Shown here: positions 46,901-57,525 of the stretch, one piece after another | Numbering within the stretch: position 1 is the first letter of the stretch | Layout of the letters: each line of letters starts with the position of its first letter | Source of the DNA: Asterochloris sp. CNOR1 | Taxonomy: Eukaryota > Chlorophyta > Trebouxiophyceae > Trebouxiales > Trebouxiaceae | Direction of reading: 5' to 3' | Assembly (NCBI GenBank): GCA_963969365.1 | Contig: OZ017756.1 | Location: 1,426,001 to 1,490,000 of the forward strand | DNA: 64,000 nt | The notes under the pieces: generated by a model | Seen by the model: only the letters and a program-made list of their open reading frames with translations | Databases searched by the model: none | What the model was told of the DNA's origin: nothing | Translations under genes and position numbers: made by a program

Positions 46901-49303
46901 TCCTGTGCAGCAGGCAGTAAATTCTGCATTGCACAAGCATAAAGTCAGGACTGGCACCTGCAATACTCGCAGCAGCATCCTGCTTCCCCAGCCTGGTCTC
47001 CTTTGCTTACTTATGCCCAAGCTGACCTGATCCATGCTAAACACCCTGCTGTAACTTGCACATGTGTCTCCTAGGTACGAGGGTGCCCCCTCGCCACCAG
47101 TGCACGTCAGGCAGGGGGAGGAGCCTCAGGAGCTGCTGACAGCGCTGGCCAGCACCCCGCTGACCAGCCGCCTGGGCAGCAGCGACGGGACGCTCAGCGC
47201 ACGGCAGGCTGCTGTGCGTGCCAGTCCCCGCCCCTGCAAGGCAGTGGAGTGCGATGCCTGGACCCAGGACTACCAGGTGGGCTGCGGCTGCCAGCCTGCT
47301 ATTGCATGGGGCTGCTTGCCTTCCATGGACATGTGGGCTGCTCAATATCTGTTTCTGCATGGCACCGCTTCCATGCACCCCTGTGCATGCAGCCAGTGGA
47401 GTCCAATGAGTGTTCATGACCAATGAGCTGTCAAGCCTATGGCTGGCAGAGATTGTGCAGCACTGCTTGCTCATGTCGCAGGCTGTGGTGGATCCAGGTG
47501 AGCAACCTGGAATTCTCTGTATGCCACTTGTCATTTGCTCACTCCCACATGCATTTGAGGTAGAACGCAATGCCTGGAACATCATAGCTATGTGTCCCCT
47601 CAACAGGGCCTTTGCACTTAGCCTAGTCGTACTGGCCTGTGACGGGCCGCGTGCAATGAATGACTGTGGGTGCCTACTTACAGCTCAATTTTGACCCTGG
47701 ACTGGCCATCACGGATATTTTCAAAAGCTGGGGCACCTCTGTGCGGGGGACAGCTGCGAAGGGCACTGAAGGCCGTCGTGGCGTGCACGTTCTACAGATC
47801 CTTGGACTGTTGCATGGCCCAGCACATGTGGGCCTCAAAGGCAGCCCATGACGTCGCTGTGCAGAGCAGCCAAAACCTCTCAAGCCCCTGGTCCAGTGGC
47901 TCGCGTGCTTTGTGCAGATTGTTGCGGATGCAGAGGCGCCCAGCCCGTGCGGCACCCCCGAGGCAGCCCACGACAGCTCTGTGGAGGGCAGCGGCGGCAG
48001 TGGCAGCGGGCGCAGGCCCAAGACGCCGCGCAGCGAAGTGGTCGAGCCGGAGGGCAGCCCCAATGAACGTTCCCGGAAGTACCGCCGCAGCGAGGCTGCA
48101 GAAAGGGGGTTCTCCTTTGGTGAGGAGCGGTGCTGTGCGGCAATGCCTTGGGCATTTGCCTAGCCTGGGGCCCTGTGCCTCCCCATGTCGAGTGCGGCTC
48201 GCACTGCCTGGGCCATGAGCGGCATTCGGAAGTTGGGCGCTGCAGCAACGCTACCGAAACGGCGTCCTTTTCTTGATGAGATGATGGTCTTGCATTTATA
48301 CAGCGCGGCCTTGGGCCTGGGCTCAGCTTGTGCATGCACATGTGGGAGGTTGCATGCAGGCACTTGGCCTGCTCCTTGTTTTGCCAAACTACCCTTTGTA
48401 CGATGTGTTAGTAGCTGCCACTCGTTTTGCCTGGGCAACAAGCAGTCACTTTAATGTGTTGTGCTCAGTTGGTTGATACCCTTTGAGGCTGCTGAGCAGA
48501 ATCCCTGCAGTGAGAGGGCAAGATGCAGGTTTTATGCAGCCATGGCTTTGGCACTAGGCCATCCTGAAGTGTTCTGCTCTCCTGTGTGCATCCCGTGAGC
48601 GTGGAGCAACAAATTTGCTGTGAAGTATTGCCGCAGCGAAGCCGCCGAGCGGGTGGTATCTCTTGATGCGGGGCTAGGTACTTACCTTTGGGTGCCTGGT
48701 GCAGCCTCAAGCCCTGGCACAGCGTGTGCACAGCTATTAGCATGCGGGCATCTTCTGCTTACGTCATCGCTGTCTGCACAAATATGCATTCTACCTGGGC
48801 CATCTGGTAATTTCAGATTGTAGGGAAGGGTTGTGTGTGGCTGTTTCGGGGTTGCGCTGGAGCCACAAGCCACGCAAATGCTTGAGACAGCTGCCTTGAA
48901 GAAGTTCTGCTCTCAGACTTGACTGCGGCCCTGAGCGGAGCATGCCAGGGAAAGCTGCACCTACGGAGACTTGGTGTGAAGCAGTGCCTGGGCTGCTTAG
49001 GTGGCTTGGCCTGTTTTGAACCAGCAAGGCGGCCGCAAAGCTGGGCAACGATATGGTGCAGGAGCCAGCAGCACTTCAGAGGCCACCGACAGCGCGGGAG
49101 AGTCGCCCACCGCCAGTGGCGTGCTGCAGCCGGAGGCCACCAGCAGCATAGGCACTGCTACACCTGAGGCAGAGTCATCTCTCAGCGGTTGGGGGTCCTT
49201 CAGCCGGCAGCTGTCCAGCCAGGAGCCTGCAGCCAGGAGGCAGCCCTTGTTCAACCTAGATCTCAGCGGGCCAGCTTTCCAAAGCGCTGCGCTGACATCT
49301 TGA
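43992..49303 (+). CDS. MKP1: MKP1-like dual-specificity phosphatase with gelsolin-like domain
   Basis: Dual-specificity protein phosphatase, family of plant MAP-kinase phosphatase 1. Exons 43992-44135, 44689-44833, 45257-45312, 45563-45739, 46285-46471 (one edge may be off by a base), 46788-46849, 47075-47276, 47918-48119, 49062-49303 join to about 471 residues. The phosphatase has GITHVVNCVGF, the general-acid loop FLQDTPAEDI, and catalytic VLVHCSQGVSRSAALLIGYL, followed by NPNIGFTCQ. The next exons match the plant MKP1 gelsolin-like part: LYRIAPQSP, YLVPKM, DPRGAFLIHTQQQVYIWQGKRC, and RYEGAP...VRQGEEPQELLTAL. The tail is Ser/Glu/Pro-rich with likely phosphorylation sites and ends GPAFQSAALTS. 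ATG 43992 is in frame but an acceptor-like TGCAG at 44018 means the true first exon could be upstream. Shorter than plant MKP1, mainly in the tail. Confidence 0.88.
48618..48670. repeat. relic of MKP1 exon 3' end
   Basis: GCCGCAGCGAAGCCGCCGAG copies GCCGCAGCGAGGCTGCAGAA near the end of exon 47918-48119. Confidence 0.8.
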
Positions 49304-50691
49304 TAACATGCTTTGCTTTGATGTGGCACAAGTTGCTGTTGCAACTGTTTGACATTGTACAAAAGACGCCACCTGAGCAGGACATCAACCCTTACAGGAG
49401 CTGCAAAGCAGACCTCCTGCCAGACCCAACTTGCTCAAAGCCCACTGCAACAGCATATTGATTCCCGGAAGCTGAGGATCAGAGCTCAAAATAGGCCCAA
49501 TGCCACTCTGAACACGGGCAGATCTCTCCTTTGCATGGTAATCAAGTCTCACTTTCATGCAGCCGAATTTGCAAAAGGGTGACAGCCCAACCAGCCATCT
49601 GGCTGAGGGCACAGCCACTGTTCATTGACTGCTCCTAGCTGCCAGCTGACGGCAGGCTTATTACCTCACCAACTCTGTCTGTGCAAGCTGTGGAGGGTCC
49701 GCAATTGCACCCAGCAGCTGTCTGAAATCTTGCTCGTCGAATCTGCTTTCCTTGAAGCCATCATTAGCAGCATGAGCAGAACCCACAGGCAACTATACGC
49801 AAAAGGGCATCCAAGACAGCTTGGCTGTGGAGGACACATTAGGCCAAGCCATCTCTGTGAAGCCTGTTGCCGTTTCAGATGGCACTAATGGCATTGACAT
49901 CACCATGCACCTTAACCGTGCTGGCCTAAATGAGCCCAACTCCAACAAAGGAGTGAACTGCTTCTCAAGTCAAAAGTATGAGCATGATCAGCCTATTTTG
50001 CTGCAAATGCTGTGATGGATGTCACATGACCTGCTCATGAATGATGATGAGAGATTCCACAGCTTGACTGGATTGCCTGTGTGACAGAAGCACCTGGCGC
50101 CTGTGCGCTGGTACAGCTCAGCTTGAGAGACGACGCCGGAGTTGGGGCTGCAGATTTACTCAACACAGACCAGGCTCAGTGCTTCCCATTAGGCTGCAGT
50201 TTGGGATGATAGCCGGGCAAAGCTGCCCACTGTGCTAGATGCACTGCTGGATGGCCAAGAGCAAAGGACAATACCCTGGATGTTGGTCAGGACCTGCAGG
50301 GAAGTTGGCATTCCCTGGTATGGCAATGACGTGCCTGGAGGCCTCACCTGCTGTTTTTTGCCCAACAGCTGCTGCTGCAAAGCCACCGCCCGGGTTGCTA
50401 AGTTCAAAACTGCTGATGCTCACGTCTCGAAGCCTGCTGCCAATGGCTGGATGATGCTAGCAGTCGACGTGCACTGCTGTCTTCGATCATCAATGGCACA
50501 TGGTCACCCACTCAACACTACTCTTATGCGTGCTGCCGGGAAGGGCAGCAGTGCATGCTCGTTGAATTCAATTGAACTGTTCGCAGTTAGGTCTGTCTGC
50601 TTTTCTTCTAGTCCCGTCTTCCAGCTGGCTTTTTTAGCTATGCTGGCACCCAACATTGTGGAGATACCGCCCTTTGCATGACGAGGGCGTC
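49304..50691. other. 1.4-kb region with no recognised gene
   Basis: Between two plus-strand genes. It holds several open frames (for example about 49821-50015 and 50232-50681) but none resembles a known family, and none shows the exon/TGCAG pattern of the neighbours with conserved protein. I found no tRNA-like cloverleaf or long repeat. It must contain the promoter of the next gene. Confidence 0.45.
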
Positions 50692-53600
50692 ATGGAAGCA
50701 GTCTGGAGGCTAGTTGTGCTCCTGCTAATGAGTCTGGTGGTGACATCGGGTAATTTTCCCCCAAAGGAGCACGGTGGTCACCATGGAGGGCTTCCGACAG
50801 TCACAGCGCTGGTGTTTGCGGGCAGGAGGCAGACTTTGAGGCAAGTAGGGTGATCTCGGCAGGGGCAGCCCTGCTGTCTCTGTGACAGCTGTATGGCTGC
50901 CTGGTACACAGGTGCATGCCTGCTTTGTGATTGCACATTGTGTTATCTGTGGGCTAAGGCTGACAAGACATATATTTGTATACAGGCTGTTGAACTGCTA
51001 CTTGGAGCGCGATCTTCTGCTGAATGGGGGACGGCTGGCAGAGGTGGTCTTCGTCGTGCATACAGAGATTAAAGAGGTGCGCATGGACTGCTGCTGTTTT
51101 GTGTCGCTCTGACATGGAGACCAACCAGCCTAGCAGTGCCCTCTTGGCAGGCACAGCTCAATCCTGCAGCCAGAGCAGTATTGCGCTGCATGGAACGTCT
51201 GCGGCATACCTGAGGGGGCAATGCCATAATATCCTGCCCCATAGAACTCTGCCCTTCAGCACCACGGCAGGGCCCCCCTGTCCTTGAGGGACAGCACCAG
51301 CCTGCCTGCGGATGGTCTGCCAGCTGCATGACATTCAAGGCAGGTCTGTGGCGTTGGAGGTGTTTCTTCTCTGGCAGGCTGCTAGTTTCCCCTTCCCAAG
51401 CAGCTGCCACAGCAGCTGCAGCAGCCTGGGGCAGCTGTTTGCACACTTCAGCTTGTTGCTCACAAAGTTGCTAACCCCATGCTTCAGGACCTTGCCTACA
51501 TTGACTGGCTGGTGAGCCTGCACCCCGGCGTGTATCGCAAGCGGACACCCCAAAGGAAGCAGAATGCAACTGAGTATGATGGGCTTTGGGAGGGGCTGCA
51601 GCCAGACAGATTCTACGTCAAGGTGGGTTTCTTGGAGCAGGCTCATGGGTTGCATGGGACCCCCATCATGACGGCTTGGTCAGCTGACGAGCAACTTGGA
51701 AGGGCTGTTGCCTGGTAGATGAATCTTCTCCAGGCAGGCCCTGCTGGGCCCTGCTAAGCCGCGCAGGCACCACCTGCGTGACAGCAAGCACCCGGGGCGG
51801 CCTCTGTTCGTTGTCAAAATGGGCCAGTCATCAGGGCTGGGTTGCGGAAGTCCTCACACAGCAAGCAGCAGTCAGTGATGGGTTGCAGCCTGAAAGTGTC
51901 TGCCTTGATGCGGGCCTCCCATCCTTCTGTCAGGCCTTGCTGGCATGCAAAAGCGTTCCAAAGTGAGCCGGCATCTCTGGGTTGCTTGCAGCCTGACAGA
52001 ACTAGGATTAGGCTTTGCGACCCATGCTCAGATGAGCAATCACAAGCCCCTAAAGCATGTTGGCACACGGAAGGAGGGCTGCTCTGTGTTGCTTGCTGGG
52101 CTGCACAGCGCCTTGGCTTGCTGCAGCACGAAATCCAGCATCAATGTAGAGCTTGGGCAGCTGAATGGCAGTGGGACCGCCATTCCTATGTGGCTTCCTG
52201 CTCTGATGCTGGCACTGGAGCCGGCCTGCAGGGAGACCCCGCAGGGGTGTGATGTGCAGCCGGCGTCGCCTGCAGCAGCAAATGTTGTGCACAGCTGATG
52301 CCTGTGTTACATGGTCAGTGGCCCTCGCCTGTCTTCTACAGCAATCTCGCAGCACGGGCGTAATGCGGACGGCGGCTGTCATGGAGCAGCAGCAGAGCCT
52401 GCACCTGCCAGAGGTTGCGCCGTGCAGCTGCAGCAGCAGCAGCCAGCGACAGCAATTAGGTCTGAAGGCTTTCACCCTCTTGGTTGCCATGCAGATTGAT
52501 GACGACATTGTGTTCATCCAGGAGGGCGCCATCCAGGCGCTGCTGAATGAAAAGCTCACAAATGACAGGTGCGGTGAAGCAGCAGGCTTGACGGCAGAAT
52601 ATGCCAGGGGCTTGACTGCCAGCTATATGATGTCACCATACAGGAGCCTTCCAGGAGCATGCACAGGTCCTGCAGCAGGTCATGCACCTTTCTCAACAGG
52701 TTCTTGCAGCATGCTGCCACAAGGGATGAGGTGTTGCATGCTGCAAATGCCAACACATGAGAGTCAGCCAGCCAGACTGCATGCTGCTGCCTCCAGCAAG
52801 ACTGTGCCAGCCAATCTGCAGGCTGATGGGTGAAAGTTCTGCAGGCATGGCAGCGGATGTGCCCAATCCCCCCTGCAGCTTCCTTTTCACCCTCAGCAAA
52901 GTCAACAACCCTGTCCTCATGCAGGCATGCTGCATGCCTCCAACAGTTTCAGCTGCAGAAGTGTGCCAGCCAATCTGCATGCTGCTGGGTGAGGTTCCAG
53001 CAGGCATGGCGGCAGATGTGACCATTCCCCCTGCAGGGTACTTTCCACCTCAGCCGGGTCATCAACCCTCTCCCCTCCCTCCTCCCAAAGTGTAACGAGA
53101 CAGTGAGGTTTTGCCATGCAGGTTCCTAGTCACATCAGCAATATCTGCAGCTGATGCCTTTGGCACCCACTGAGACTTTGCAACCTCACTTGTACATTGT
53201 ACACGTATGAGACTTTTCATCGTGTCAACCCTGCAGATTCCTTTTCACATCAGCCAATGTCATCAACCACCCCATCCTCTCCTCGGTGCACGCCCACCTG
53301 GGAGCCCTCACCAACTTCGAGCCCCACTCCCTGAGCAACAATAACTGGCGCCGCGTGCCGGGTGCCTTCAACCTGGACCGCGGGCCCTGCGTGAAGAAGG
53401 AGAATGCCAGCCACTGGTGGTCCACCTGGGAGTGCGCTGCGCTGGCACATTTCAGCTTCTTTCGCAACTTCCAGGCTGGGCGCATGCAGGACTTCACCTT
53501 TGGGGTCTGGGACTTTCATGCTGACAGGTGGGAAAGGGGTCCGCCTCAGAATGAGACAGAGAACATTGTGCATCAGCCTGTGCTGTTGTGTCTGCCACCT

Positions 53601-55121
53601 CATGCTGTCTCGCACTTCATGACAGGGCCACAAGCTTGCTGCTGGGTGCTGGGCTGGCTGTACTTCACTCAGAGCATTTGCAGGTCCAGACTTTGCTTCC
53701 CATCTCACAATGCCTGATGACTGTGGCAGTGTCAGGAGCTTGCTGCTGAATGCTCAGCTGGATGGCTGCTGCCATCCATCTGCTGGGTGCAAAGTTGCAC
53801 ACTGCCAGCTTGGCTGCTGAATGCCTGCTCAGATGTTCAATGCAGTCCTGACTGCTCACAACCCTGGTAGTGTGGCTGCGCTGCATTGGATGCCCTGCTG
53901 CTCATCATCTATGTGAACATCAACGTCTGCTGCTTCACTGCTGCCTGTCTTTCGTGAAAGGCTGCAGCGCATGATCCCTGTTGCAATTTTGACCACCTCT
54001 GACTGTGTGCTGCAGCTACGTCCGCTGGTCCATCAACTTCTTCCTGTTTCGCAGCAGCGAGATGCCTCCCATCACCTTGACAGACGACGAGCACGAGATT
54101 GCCGTCGTTGTCCCCAAAAAACGGCGGCAGCACTGTGGGGCACTGGGAGCTGCCGTGGTGTCGCATTTCAGCTACTGTGAGTTTCTGGACTCTGAAATTC
54201 TGGGCCCGCATGCTGCGGCACAGCCACTTGGTTTACGTCATGGCTGTAGCAGTGCTCGCACGAGCATGTTGGATTGCTGCCCTTTGAGACAGCAGCACTG
54301 CAGGGCTGTGGGCCCTGCCAGAATGTTGCTGTTCAGTCTGTATGAGGACTGGGCAGCATTGCAAGACTCCTGTCTGTGCCTTTGCATGCTGTGATTAGCT
54401 CTGTGGACTGTGAGCGTTGAGGCGTTGGCCCTTGTCTCTTGGGCTGACACGCATGTTGCAGTCTCACAGTGGCAGCGCTGCAGGCCTCAAGCTTGGAAGC
54501 AGGCAGGCACACACGCCCAGCACGTGCACATGTCATCCGGGTTTGGATCATGCAGCGCTTGGAAGTTGGCAGGCGGAGCTGGCATAGCATGGCAAATAGC
54601 AGCCAATGGGAGCTGTGACTGCCCATCTGCTATGCCTCTGCCCTATGGCTCCTTGTGGCTCATCCCCTGCTTCACTGCCTGCCTGCAGACTCTGGGCGGC
54701 CAGCGCAGGGCTATCCCCTGCCTGCACTCCAGCAATTTGTCATATGTATTTCCCTGTCCCTGCAGGCCTGCAGCAGCAAACTCTTACTTGACGCATGTAC
54801 CTTGCTTTCCAGGGAGTCATGCCCTTGTTTGGCTTGAACCATTGTTATGCACAGGAGTGCTGTGCCTCTTGGTGCACCTGCCTCCAGCTCATCTGTGCCT
54901 GTCAGCAGGCCCACAGCAGCAGACCTGTCCTTAGCCTGTAGACTAGCAGCGGCAAGCTCATCTTGCTGTCCCCTACCGTATTGCGGACCTGCAGCAGCAA
55001 GCTTGCTTCCTGTCACATGCCTGCAGACCCGCAGCGGCAGGGCCTGCTGGACAATACCAACATACTTGAACAGTACGAGGAGCTTGCCCGTCTTCATCTG
55101 CCAGAATGCTCCAGCCTCTAA
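50692..55121 (+). CDS. secretory protein, uncharacterised glycosyltransferase-like family
   Basis: Seven exons join in frame to 331 residues: 50692-50840, 50986-51076, 51488-51622, 52495-52568, 53237-53527, 54016-54176, 55027-55121. ATG 50692 begins a signal peptide or anchor (VWRLVVLLLMSLVVTSG). The body has VTALVFAGRRQTL, an ERDLLLNGGRLAEVVFVVHT strand-helix unit, then IDDDIVFIQEGAIQALL, a DDD motif in the position of a metal-binding DxD of GT-A enzymes. Exon 5 begins FLFTSANVINHPILSSVHAH and has SHWWSTWECAALAHFSFF. The end reads FFLFRSSEMPPITLTDDEHE and SYYPQRQGLL. This resembles proteins known mainly in fungi and algae with a 'SANVVNHPLLS' block and no defined activity. Enzymatic function is inferred from the fold-like motif only. 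The intron after 50840 has a GC donor, proved by frame. Confidence 0.75.
51872..52020. repeat. two relics of DDD-motif gene exon 3 end
   Basis: Reads DGLQPESVCLDAGL (about 51872-51915) and LQPDRTRIRL (about 51977-52010) parallel EGLQPDRFYVK at the end of exon 51488-51622 and its donor region. Confidence 0.75.
52800..53090. repeat. two ~160-bp relic units before exon 53237
   Basis: Units starting GTGCCAGCCAATCTGCA at about 52805 and 52965 both end in CCCCCTGCAG plus a copy of the exon start (SFLFTLSKVNNPVL and a more decayed version, against FLFTSANVINHPIL). Confidence 0.9.
54683..55020. repeat. ladder of relics before last exon of the DDD-motif gene
   Basis: TGCAG-led pieces at about 54683, 54764, 54903, 54941 and 54986 resemble the acceptor and start of exon 55027-55121 (TGCAGACCCGCAGCGGCAGG). 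Confidence 0.6.
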
Positions 55122-55558
55122 TAGCTGCCCAAGTGCTGGTCTGATGGCCGGCTCCGAGGTGGAGGCAGCCCCCTGCCATATGACATCTCTGACGGCCGAC
55201 CATTTTCAGCCGTCAAGACGTATAATAGCAGACTCACTCGGAGAGTGTCTAGGAGCAGCAGCCACATCCATCCATGATCTGCCTTTCCCACCCCAATACC
55301 TGGAAAGCAGCCTGAGAGCTGAAGCGGTGCGGGCAGATTGCTGCCTGCACGGCAACTGGGTGCATTTGTAGCGCTCTGACCCACTATTTCATGTTGAAAT
55401 TTTCTGCACCATCCTCTTTTAGACTTGAAGCATTGAGTGTGTGTTTTTCTGCTGAGGACGTACTGATTCCCATTTGGCAAGTCTTCCACACCAGCAGGCT
55501 ACACAATTCATGTCGGAGGCTACTTTTTGCTTTCTCCCTTAGGCCTGCCACATCTATC
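55122..55558. other. intergenic, tandem genes
   Basis: 437 bp between two plus-strand genes. A pyrimidine run and AG at about 55537-55542, 16 bp before the next ATG, could be the acceptor of a 5' UTR intron. Nothing else seen. Confidence 0.4.
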
Positions 55559-57164
55559 ATGCCAGGCTATCAGCGGGAGTACGACATCCCCCAGGAATTC
55601 CCTGCAGTGCTCAAAGGCTTCGCGAGGGAGGTGCTGCGGGCACAGGTCAGCAGGCCTGGCTGTCAACATGACTGCTGCAAGCTTGTGCATGACCCCCTTT
55701 GGACATCGTCATCTGGGGTGCTGTGCAGCCGGACAATATCTATGAGTTTGGAGCACGGTACTTTCAGGAGCTGAAGGAGCAGCATGCACATGCCCCAGGC
55801 CAAGCAGCACACTCAGCAGTCCAGCTGATGCAGGACATGAAGGCAGCAGAGCTGCAGGCTCAGCTGCTACGTGAGTCAATGCACAGCCGCACATTGCTTG
55901 GGCTTGGCAGCCGCTTCACTACAGCTCACCGACAATCCATCACCACAACGTGCTTTGCTTCTAGCATATGATGAGGGTAAGTGCAGCCCCTAGAGCAGTA
56001 AGAGCAGTGCAGGCAGCAATTGCAGCGCAAACAGCCGTGCAGCATGTCCCTCGATCTTGGCATTGCTCTGAGGCTTGCCTGCATGCAGTGGCAGCATGTA
56101 GCAGGCTGCGCTTCCAGGCAGTGGCATCATTTCTACATCTAGGTTACTTAAGCTAGGCCCCCCTTTGTTGGGGAGGACTTCTTATTCAAGGTGCAGTGCC
56201 CCTGCTGCAGAGCAGTGTACAGTGGCCGACCCCAACGGTGTTGGTACTGTGGACAGGAGTAAGCTGAAGCAGATTCTGATCGGCCCTCGAATGGGTCTGG
56301 ACCAGAGGCAAGTCAGCAGGCTTTTGCAGGCCAAGCTTAGGCATGCTCTTGGGTCTGGGCGTTGCTGATGCGCACTACATACACCTGCCATGCATTGTGA
56401 CACAGCCTGTGCGTGCCACTGCCATGGCCTCATTGCAGGCAGATGTTGCTGGTGCTGGCAGCCTGTCTGGAGGATGAAGCTGGGCAAATTGACTACAGGA
56501 GCTGCATACCAGACATGGCGCAGGTCAGCTTCGCTGCCCGAACATGGGCACAACCTCCGCAGAAGGCAGGCCTAGGCTAAGCCACTGCGTCTCTCTTAGC
56601 CACAGGCACAGGGTGCCTTCTGGAAGCGCGTACAGCAGGAGGCTCCTTTGTGCTCGGGTCTTAGCCACAGCCATAGCTGCTGCTCTCAGCAAACTGTGTC
56701 TTTTGTCTTGCAGCCATTCACCCCTCACACTGCAGTGCATGCTGCTTTGGCTGCAGGCATGGCTGCAGGCGTCATTGCCTGCCACTACAGCTGCCGCCAC
56801 GACGGCCCAGGGTCTGAGCGAGCAGCAGCTGCACACCATGCTGGTGCAATCATTTGCACAGGCAGACCCTGAGGCATCTGGATCAGTCAGCAGACAGGTG
56901 ACCATCTGCTGCATGCACAGGCTGGCTGCCAGCAAGTGATGGGCTGGCTGCCTGCCCTGCAGCCTGCCTTGATAGCCAGGTACGCCTCCTTCAGCGCTGG
57001 CTGGTTTGCTGCAGGCACTGAAGGATCTGTTGCAGAGCCCTGACTGCAAGCTGGCCCCACGTGAAGTCAACCTGCTGCTGAGCTCTGTGGAAGCACGTGT
57101 GGATGGCATGGCAGAGTACCAGGTTGTCATTGACAATGCTTTCAGGTGGCTCACCATGCAATGA
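55559..57164 (+). CDS. radial spoke RSP7-like protein (RIIa + EF-hand)
   Basis: Probable axonemal protein. Six exons join in frame to 225 residues: 55559-55645, 55729-55870, 56223-56307, 56439-56523, 56769-56897, 57015-57164. Residues about 9-48 form an RIIa dimerisation/docking domain (YDIPQEFPAVLKGFAREVLR, then PDNIYEFGARYFQEL) of the kind that binds AKAP helices. Degenerate EF-hands follow: DPNGVGTVDRSKLKQIL, EDEAGQIDYRSCIPDM, and ADPEASGSVSRQALKDLL. RIIa plus EF-hands is the arrangement of Chlamydomonas RSP7; RSP11 has RIIa alone. The middle hand lacks a full set of calcium ligands. The 56223 and 56769 starts were chosen among neighbouring acceptors. The intron after 56307 has a GC donor. 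The end could also splice at 57145 instead of stopping after WLTMQ. Confidence 0.75.
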
Positions 57165-57525
57165 TGTGCAGCTCGGGTAAACCCACCCCTCAGCTGACAT
57201 CAAAGCCCCAGGGGCAGCCATTGGAATTCCCCTCCACAGCGCTGCATGCCATATCTGGATCATGACGTCAAGGAAGCACCAGAAAGGCCCATCAAGACAA
57301 GGACATGTTTGAGGGCCATACTATAACATCACATCTGAATCCGCAGCTTGAAATCATGCTTTGCACTGGCCAAGAACATCATGCAGACTCATATACCTCA
57401 GCACAGAGTGTGCAGCCTCCCGGGATGGACGCATGGCATGCAGGTCAAGAACACTTTAAGAAAAATCTTGTAACCCCTGCATGCCACCAGCTCCTCAGCA
57501 ACGGCCGGCCTGGAGCGGCTCCGAG
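57165..57525. other. intergenic, tandem genes
   Basis: 361 bp before the MSL gene. An in-frame ATG at 57481 would extend that protein by 15 residues (MPPAPQQRPAWSGSE). No further signal seen. Confidence 0.4.

Noticed and set aside
49821-50681. Open frames as a thirteenth gene
   Set aside because: No family resemblance and no frame-consistent exon chain; kept as unassigned sequence.
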